33,457 bases of DNA from Ga0077555 sp031367895 (GTDB lineage Bacteria > Pseudomonadota > Alphaproteobacteria > Rhizobiales > Hyphomicrobiaceae). Positions 31,246-33,457 of the stretch are shown piece by piece; position 1 is the stretch's first letter; each line of letters starts with the position of its first letter. Location of the stretch: the NCBI GenBank assembly GCA_031367895.1, contig JANLQP010000028.1:1-33457 (forward strand), in the 5' to 3' direction. Under the pieces are notes generated by a model. The model was not told where the DNA came from. It searched no databases and worked only from the letters and a program-made list of their open reading frames with translations. A program made the position numbers and the translations under genes.

Positions 31246-32921
31246 TGTCCGTGAACGACGCGCCAAATGCCGAACGCGTTGCGCCTCGCCCTGGTGCGAT
31301 CGACTCGATCACCGTCGAGGTGATCGGCAACGCGCTCGCCTCGATCGTCGAGGAGATGGGCGAAACCTTGGTGCGGGCGTCGTATTCGACCAACATCAAG
31401 GAGCGGCGCGATTCTTCGACCTGCCTGTTCGATGCGCAAGGCCGCACGCTGTGTCAGGCGTCGCACATTCCGATCCACCTCGGGTCGCTGATTGGCGTCG
31501 TCGAGGAGATCTACAAGCGCGTACCGCTTGTCGAGATCCATCCCGGCGACGTGTTCGTCGGCAACGATGCCTATACCGGCGGCGGCACGCATCTCCCCGA
31601 TATTGTGCTGGCGGAGCCGATCTTCTATCGCGGCGAGCTTGTCGCGTGGGCGACCAACACGGCGCATCACGCCGATTTCGTCGACCGCAGCCACGCCCAC
31701 ATTTTCCAGGAAGGGCTGCGCATTCCGCCCGTGCGACTCTACCGCAAAGGTCAAATTGTCCAGGACATCCTCGACCTGCTGTTGCTCAACTTCCAAGTTC
31801 CGCGTGAACGGTTGAACGACCTGCGCGCGCAGATGGCGGCGAACCGCCAAGGCATCCAGAGATTCGAGCGGCTGTGCGACCGCTATGGCCGCGATGTCCT
31901 GCTCGAAGCCTGCGATGCGCTGCTCGACTATGCCGAGCGTGCGACGCGGGCTGGCATTCGGACGATTCCTTCTGCCGTCTATACGTTCGAGGACAGCTAC
32001 GAGAGCAACGAACTCGATCAGATCCTGACTTTCAAGACGCGGATCGAGGTCAAGGACGACGAGATCTTTCTCGAGTTCGATGCGCCGCCGCAGGTTCGCG
32101 CCGGCATCAACCTTGTGTGGACCGGATTGCTGGCGACGGTCTACTACGCCGTGAAGGCGCTTGTCGGCGCTGATATCCCGCCGAACGCAGGTCTGTTCCG
32201 GCCGATCCACGTCACGGCGCCGAAGGGCTCGATCCTGAACGCGGCGCCACCCGCTGCCGTGAACTCGCGCCTGCATACCGGACAGCGCGTCGTCGACCTC
32301 ATTTTCGGCGCGCTCGCACCTGCGATGCCGGAACGGGTGATTGCGGCCTGTAACGGCGCCTGCACCAATTCGACATTCTCCGGCGTCAATCCGCGCACGG
32401 GCGAGTTCTACGTCTACCTGGAAACGATCGGCGGCGGCTTCGGCGCGCGCGCCGGCAAGGACGGGCTCGACGGTGTCCATGTCCATCTCACCAACACATC
32501 GAACCTTCCCGTCGAAGCCCTCGAAATGGAATACCCGCTGGTTCTCGAGCGCTATCAGCTGGTCGATGGCTCAGGCGGCGCCGGCACCTGGCGCGGCGGC
32601 ATGGGGCTTTATCGCCGTGTGCGCATCGAGGACCACGAGTGCCGCACCTACATTCACGGCTCGCGCTTCCGCACCGGTCCCTGGGGCCTTTTTGGCGGCC
32701 GTGAAGGTGGCGTCGCGCATTTCGACTTTTCGGAAGGCGTGCAATTTCCGGCAAAGGCGCGCGCCGTCATCCAGGACGGACAGCGCGTGCACATCACCAC
32801 CCCGGGCGCTGGCGGCTATGGCGATCCCAAGGCCCGCGATCGGGATTTGGTTCGCCGGGATCTCGCGGAAGGCCGCATCACGCCCGACATTGCGCGCGAT
32901 GTTTACGGCTTGGATTTCTGA
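31245..32921 (+). CDS. Hydantoinase/oxoprolinase family protein, HyuB-type subunit
   Basis: Partner subunit of HyuA, 558 aa. Family blocks: SITVEVIGNALASIVEEMGETLVRASYS, IKERRDSSTCLFDAQGRTL, IHPGDVFVGNDAYTGGGTHL, the metal-binding-type WATNTAHHADFVD, SRLHTGQRVVDLIFGAL, and GGGFGARAGKDGLDGVHVHLTN. The C-terminus TPGAGGYGDPKARD is typical. ATG 31245 shares its A with the HyuA stop (TGATG). With HyuA it would form an ATP-dependent amidohydrolase or carboxylase-like complex in the cytoplasm. Confidence 0.95.
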   Translation: MSVNDAPNAERVAPRPGAIDSITVEVIGNALASIVEEMGETLVRASYSTNIKERRDSSTCLFDAQGRTLCQASHIPIHLGSLIGVVEEIYKRVPLVEIHPGDVFVGNDAYTGGGTHLPDIVLAEPIFYRGELVAWATNTAHHADFVDRSHAHIFQEGLRIPPVRLYRKGQIVQDILDLLLLNFQVPRERLNDLRAQMAANRQGIQRFERLCDRYGRDVLLEACDALLDYAERATRAGIRTIPSAVYTFEDSYESNELDQILTFKTRIEVKDDEIFLEFDAPPQVRAGINLVWTGLLATVYYAVKALVGADIPPNAGLFRPIHVTAPKGSILNAAPPAAVNSRLHTGQRVVDLIFGALAPAMPERVIAACNGACTNSTFSGVNPRTGEFYVYLETIGGGFGARAGKDGLDGVHVHLTNTSNLPVEALEMEYPLVLERYQLVDGSGGAGTWRGGMGLYRRVRIEDHECRTYIHGSRFRTGPWGLFGGREGGVAHFDFSEGVQFPAKARAVIQDGQRVHITTPGAGGYGDPKARDRDLVRRDLAEGRITPDIARDVYGLDF

Positions 32922-32996
32922 GAGCAAGGACGGCAAAACCGCGCGAGGGTGGAGGTAATCCAGGGCGATTCAGGTCTTGCCATTGAAACAACCAAA

Positions 32997-33097
32997 GTTG
33001 TCATCCCGGGGCTTGTCCCCGGGACCCATCGTGCCAGGACCGCAAGCGTTGATGGTTTTGCACTATGGGTCCCGGCAATAAATGCCGGAATGACAAC
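32997..33097. repeat. GTTGTCAT...ATGACAAC inverted-repeat element (copy C)
   Basis: Short form of the family: gttgtcatcccggggcttg...acccat on the left and atgggtcccgg...aatgacaac on the right, with an inner stem ccggcaataaatgccgg. The interior is about 35 bp. Orientation and arms match copies A and B. Confidence 0.8.
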
Positions 33098-33147
33098 CGT
33101 GGTTTATTGCGCTCGCGATGAATTGAATTGCCCTGGGAGGCAATCGC

Positions 33148-33196
33148 CCTCTGACGCGCTTGAACGGGGAGAGGGTTGGGGTGAGGGGCGGCAACG
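33148..33196. repeat. GGGGAGAGGG hairpin repeat (copy 2, left arm decayed)
   Basis: The right arm and tail at 33164-33196 match 3492-3524 almost exactly (one substitution in the ttagggtgagggg part). The left arm retains only ccctct (33148-33153), so the hairpin is weaker than in copy 1. Confidence 0.7.
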
Positions 33197-33201
33197 AGTC
33201 T

Positions 33202-33249
33202 GGAATGCGGGAATGCGGGAATGCGGGAATGCGGGAGTACGGGAGTACG
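33202..33249. repeat. 8-bp tandem repeat array (six units)
   Basis: Four units of ggaatgcg (33202-33233) are followed by two of ggagtacg (33234-33249) and a diverging ggagtggcg. The perfect 8-bp period suggests slipped-strand growth; it directly follows the hairpin repeat. Confidence 0.85.
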
Positions 33250-33457
33250 GGAGTGGCGATCCCAGCGTCACGAATTCACGCATTCACCAGCTCACGACTG
33301 ACGACTGACGACCTTTCTCCCCGCAGTGCCCAGCACTCGAGGTTTTGCGTCAATTCCAGGCGCAGGGCGGCGTAACCGCCGGGAACCTCTTGTAGTCGAT
33401 GCGGCAAGGCCGCCCTGCCGCACGAAACCGGTGAATCTTTGCCGCCGTGGGTGGGCC

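Larger units (their letters stand above)
32922..33457. other. Gene-free end of window rich in repeats
   Basis: No supportable gene in about 535 bp. It contains inverted-repeat element copy C, a second GGGGAGAGGG element, an 8-bp tandem array, a short cgactga repeat near 33295-33310, and an inverted pair gcagggcggc (33362-33371) / gccgccctgc (33409-33418). Short ORFs here are read through these repeats. Confidence 0.6.

Noticed and set aside
29218..32486. Two long minus-strand open frames opposite HyuA and HyuB
   Set aside because: Antisense shadows of GC-rich coding sequence without family signatures.

Overview
The window is a high-GC segment of an alphaproteobacterial chromosome, most likely Hyphomicrobiales (Rhizobiales). 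The evidence is the HDAC-family protein/xseB/dxs neighbourhood, a Cys-less S4, a SecB, a hairpin-helix tail of the kind Rhizobiales put on ribosomal proteins, and many small palindromic intergenic repeats typical of Bradyrhizobium relatives. No prophage, insertion sequence, CRISPR array, rRNA or tRNA is visible. Taxonomy is inferred from gene content only.

Layout. 1-3429: housekeeping genes (truncated HDAC-family deacetylase, xseB, a small predicted secreted protein on the minus strand, dxs). 3430-5510: a two-gene module, an XRE-HTH/ImmA metallopeptidase followed by a DUF4411 PIN-like protein, behind a hairpin repeat and a possible promoter; it looks like a toxin-antitoxin-type insertion. 5811-9315: a plus-strand catabolic cluster (orphan TTT/Bug binding protein, class III CoA-transferase, a 66-aa ORF, and an alpha/beta hydrolase whose nucleophile is Ala). 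9550-14530: rplS with a C-terminal helix-hairpin extension, two tandem FadL-type outer-membrane proteins on the minus strand, and rpsD on the minus strand. 15026-20417: fdhD, a gamma-glutamyltransferase-family protein, secB (minus), an FMO-like flavoprotein (minus), and a divergent DsbA-fold HCCA-isomerase-like protein. 20502-22589: an LLM flavin monooxygenase and gloB (both minus). 22907-27964: a tightly coupled five-gene minus-strand operon, a PotD/A/B/C-type ABC importer plus an FAD amine/amino-acid oxidase. 28149-32921: a divergent plus-strand operon with a second orphan TTT binding protein and HyuA/HyuB hydantoinase/oxoprolinase subunits. 32922-33457: repeats only.

How the genes fit together. 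The accessory part is mostly uptake coupled to catabolism: periplasmic binding proteins sit beside enzymes (CoA-transferase; HyuAB; FAD oxidase) that would process the imported compound, with two FadL-type channels for hydrophobic substrates. Neither TTT binding protein has its TctA/TctB membrane partners here.

No entirely new system can be shown from sequence alone. The best candidates for a second look are the ImmA-DUF4411 pair, the hydrolase lacking its serine, the L19 fusion, the one-cysteine FdhD whose longest reading frame begins inside a repeat, and a network of palindromic repeats in which two different families carry the same short insert.
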